A stretch of 33,159 bases of DNA from Ophioceras dolichostomum (lineage: Eukaryota; Ascomycota; Sordariomycetes; Magnaporthales; Ophioceraceae), in the NCBI GenBank assembly GCA_003049485.1, contig PYST01000392.1, positions 1 to 33,159 of the forward strand. Reading direction: 5' to 3'. The notes beneath the pieces are model-generated. The model saw only the letters and a list, made by a program, of their open reading frames with translations, was not told where the DNA came from and searched no databases. This document shows, one piece after another, positions 30,493 through 33,159 of the stretch; within the stretch, counting starts at the first letter, position 1; each line of letters starts with the position of its first letter. Both the position numbers and the translations under genes were made by a program.

Positions 30493-33159
30493 GTTGGATG
30501 GATTTGGATGTTGTATTTGCGTTGTGGTGGGCAGGAAGACAGCAATGCCTGGCTTCTGGTATTCTTGTTCTAGGTGTGGTAGATAGGCGGATAGGTAGAT
30601 AGATAGGTAGGTAGGTAGATAGCTTGATGAAAGAAGGAGGAAGTGATGGCCAGGGAGAGACTTTGGGCGTTTTCTTTGTTCTCCATGGCCGAAGAGCTTC
30701 CTTTCCTTTTATAATTCAAGGTACAGACCAATGTACAGAAAGATGGCAAGCCCTCCCCGCCCACATTCAACCACCTGCCGGCCTCCCCCGTCCAACCAAT
30801 TCCAGACTCACATGCTCCTTCATCATATTGCTGCAACATGTGCGAACAAACACAACAAGATGCCCAAGGTATTTAATTCCGCCTCCATCTGCGCCACAGC
30901 CACCCTCTCCTGTCCGCGGCAATGGACAAAAGGCGTCAAGAAGGACAAATGAAAATAAGAGTGGAGGGTGCGCAGTATGCCTGGGGAACCTTAGGCAGGT
31001 GTGAAGTTTTGCGTGTGTAAGTGGTTGTGGTTGTCGAGGTGTGCCGCGCTCGAGTTTTGCGACTCTGAGCGTACGCACCTCTTGGCCTTGCACTCTGGAA
31101 TTTCCGCCTCAAAGCGGCGGTGCGGATGGGCGGGTGGGTGGCGGACGTTTACGGCATCCGACCGAGCTAAGGTTGGTCGGTAGGTCAGTTTGGCGTCGTG
31201 GAAGAATCAATGCAATGGAAATAGTGATGCCTATGACTCTTCCCTTCCCTCCTAATGAGACGCGAGGGTCTTTTTTCCTGCAAGGCAACACGGGGACGAG
31301 GCTGCATGGCCTGGACTTGGTGAATGAAAGCAGCAAATCGGATCGGATGGGGGCAAGTGAAACCAAGTGGGTGTTGTCGCTGGGCGTTACCCACTCATTA
31401 AAGCAATCAAATCAGTGATAGCTAAGTGCAACGCGAGCAGTGACAACACCGTTGTCAGAAGGCAAGAGAGTGCAGAGCGTCCCGATACGGCTTACAGCAC
31501 GGCGGGGTCCAACACCAACTAGAGAGTTGGATAGCGCGCAGTGGCGGGCAGCGCAATTGAGACTGAGGCGGTTCTTTCCCCCTCTTTCTCTTTCCCGTCT
31601 GTCTCCTCCCCTTTGTCCCTTTCCCTCTTCTCACACCCAAAGGTCAAGCAACCTGTCGGACTGCCTGCCTGATTGCTGGATTACTGGATTGCTGGCTAAG
31701 GCGAACCATTTTCTCATACGGAACACCGGGCAACCAACCCGAAGAACCCAGCCACGAACTCACCGGAAGCACGTCGTCTCATCAGCCACAGGCACCAGCC
31801 AGACCGCTACAACAGAATGAGGGCGTGACATGAAGTCGGAAATGAGAGACACGAACAGAAAGAAGAAAACTTGGTCGGGAAATGAGACGAGGCATCCCGG
31901 TGGCGATAGAAAGATCGAAAGATAAAAAGTTTTACGGTGAGGGGGCGCGAAGAACGAGGCGATTCAGAGGAGAGATTCCAATTCAGCTCAGGGGAGGCCC
32001 GTGGCCAAGTGGGCAGAATTGATGAACGATGCGGAGGTTCCGACCGGGCTGTTATCCATCTGCTTGATCAGTGAGACAATCAATGTCACGCATCTCGGCC
32101 AGAACAGAAACCGGCGACCGGGTTGAGTTTTTCCACTCGGGTTGTACGCAGAGATCGTTGTGCGCGCTGCGTAGAATCGGATTGGGGCACTGTTGGAGCT
32201 GAATCAAGCCGAGTCTGTCCGCCCTGCTCCGTATGGTGGTCGGGGGAGAAGGGCGACGTGAAAAATAGGGGACCAACTGATCCAGTCAGTCCAGGCATCA
32301 AGTACCGCCACATGAGGCCTACGTCATCGCCAACTGTTAGTTCCAACCCTCATTATTATGAGAAAGTGATCGGGGCGCCGAGGCAGCTTAGCCTTGTTTG
32401 ATTGATCAAAGTTGAGCCCTGTGGCGGGTGTTGAACAAGTGACCAGCCAGATTCGGCAGAAAACGTTTTCAGGGGCTAGTGCCCGTCTACGCTGTAGTTG
32501 GTTCTACTGAAATGCGTGGTGTCAAGTTAGCTATCTGCAGCCCTGTGTGCCCCTAGAAAAATCTCCAGTCAGCGCCGTTGTCGTGGCTCACTAGCACGAA
32601 ACATCAGGCCAGGTGCCCAGCTATTCAATCCAAGTGTTTCATAACCCCTTTTGACAGCCTCGAATTGATCATCAACTCGCGAACTTCGGCAATACAACAT
32701 AGCCCCTGAAATATTGTCCAATTGCGGGACTCTTCGCCCAGACAATGTACCTGAGTTTCCGCGGGCAAAGGCCTGGTTTGAAGGTTGCTCAAGGATCTCC
32801 TATTTGAACAATAATTTAGGGGGGGTTATATAATGTGGTTCAAGTTGCCTGGCTGCCTTCGGTGTAGAAGCAAGTTAGAGGAAAAGATCCCAACTTTTCG
32901 GGCAGACCGACAAGAGTCATTCATTTCCATTTGTGTGCATGTGTACCTATGCTTGTTTCGAAAGCGTCTGGTGGTTGATCCAATGAGATTCCCAAGTATT
33001 GATTTCCAACTCAGAAGAAAGAGAATGAGCAAGCAGTTGGCAAAAAACAAAGCAAGGCAGTCGAAGAGGAGACGGGGATATATAGGTACTGTGTCGTGAC
33101 ATCGGGATCGTGTTGTGAAGATTCAGTTGGGGGACATGCCCTCCGGAACTTCTTTATCT
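30493..33159. other. Upstream region and right flank, nothing supported
   Basis: The first few hundred bases should be the promoter of the 133-aa gene, with another TAGG/GATA microsatellite at 30580-30620. Beyond 31000 there are only short frames, for example 31041-31418, 31440-31820, 32123-32401 and 32833-33099, without recognisable domains or splice structure. No RNA gene was recognised. Confidence 0.45.

Noticed and set aside
32833..33099. 88-codon ATG frame near the right end
   Set aside because: No domain, no splice or codon-bias support, and an equally open frame lies on the opposite strand.

Overview
The window looks like nuclear DNA of a filamentous ascomycete (Pezizomycotina, probably Sordariomycetes). 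Coding exons are GC-rich. Introns are short (about 65-295 bp) with GTAAGT/GTGAGT-like donors, CTAAC/CTGAC branch points and a nearby CAG/TAG acceptor. Two families, the CFEM-GPI protein and the fungal rhodopsin-fold membrane protein, are essentially confined to fungi. No bacterial operon structure, tRNA, rRNA or CRISPR array was seen. One run of 150 N (12162-12311) is an assembly gap.

Layout. Positions 1-9535 are gene-poor: short random reading frames, microsatellites and a few low-confidence decayed coding stretches (2835-3116 and 4002-4452, minus strand). The gene-dense core follows: a CFEM GPI-anchored cell-surface protein (+, 9536-10701, 4 exons); the cytosolic small-subunit ribosomal protein uS2/Rps0 (-, 11856-13120, 3 exons, with the assembly gap inside intron 2); mitochondrial ribosomal protein uS15m (+, 13536-14583); V-ATPase subunit d/Vma6 (-, 15028-16292, 3 exons); box C/D snoRNP core protein Nop58 with a long C-terminal extension (+, 16709-19144, 3 exons); and a seven-transmembrane fungal rhodopsin-fold protein (+, 22293-23883, 3 exons). 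The last 9 kb is repeat-rich. It holds two small spliced genes of unknown function (-, 25607-26097, 101 aa; -, 29798-30492, 133 aa), two different tandem-repeat blocks (41 bp and about 59 bp periods), TAGG/CCTA microsatellites and possible gene relics.

Functional logic. The core is housekeeping and growth-linked. Two ribosomal protein genes, one cytosolic and one mitochondrial, are transcribed divergently from about 415 bp that carries a Tbf1-type and a Cbf1-type motif. Vma6 and Nop58 are divergent across about 416 bp with A-tract elements resembling ribosome-biogenesis promoter motifs. uS15m and Vma6 converge with about 444 bp between stop codons. The CFEM and rhodopsin-fold proteins flanking the core are surface/membrane proteins of the kind that vary between fungal lineages.

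Exon structures were worked out by hand from splice signals, reading phase and recalled family sequences. Each gives an uninterrupted frame whose total length is a multiple of three. I found no convincing new multi-gene system. The most interesting items are the extended Nop58, the divergent ribosomal-protein promoter, the atypical rhodopsin-fold protein, and the two small orphan genes in repeat-rich DNA.
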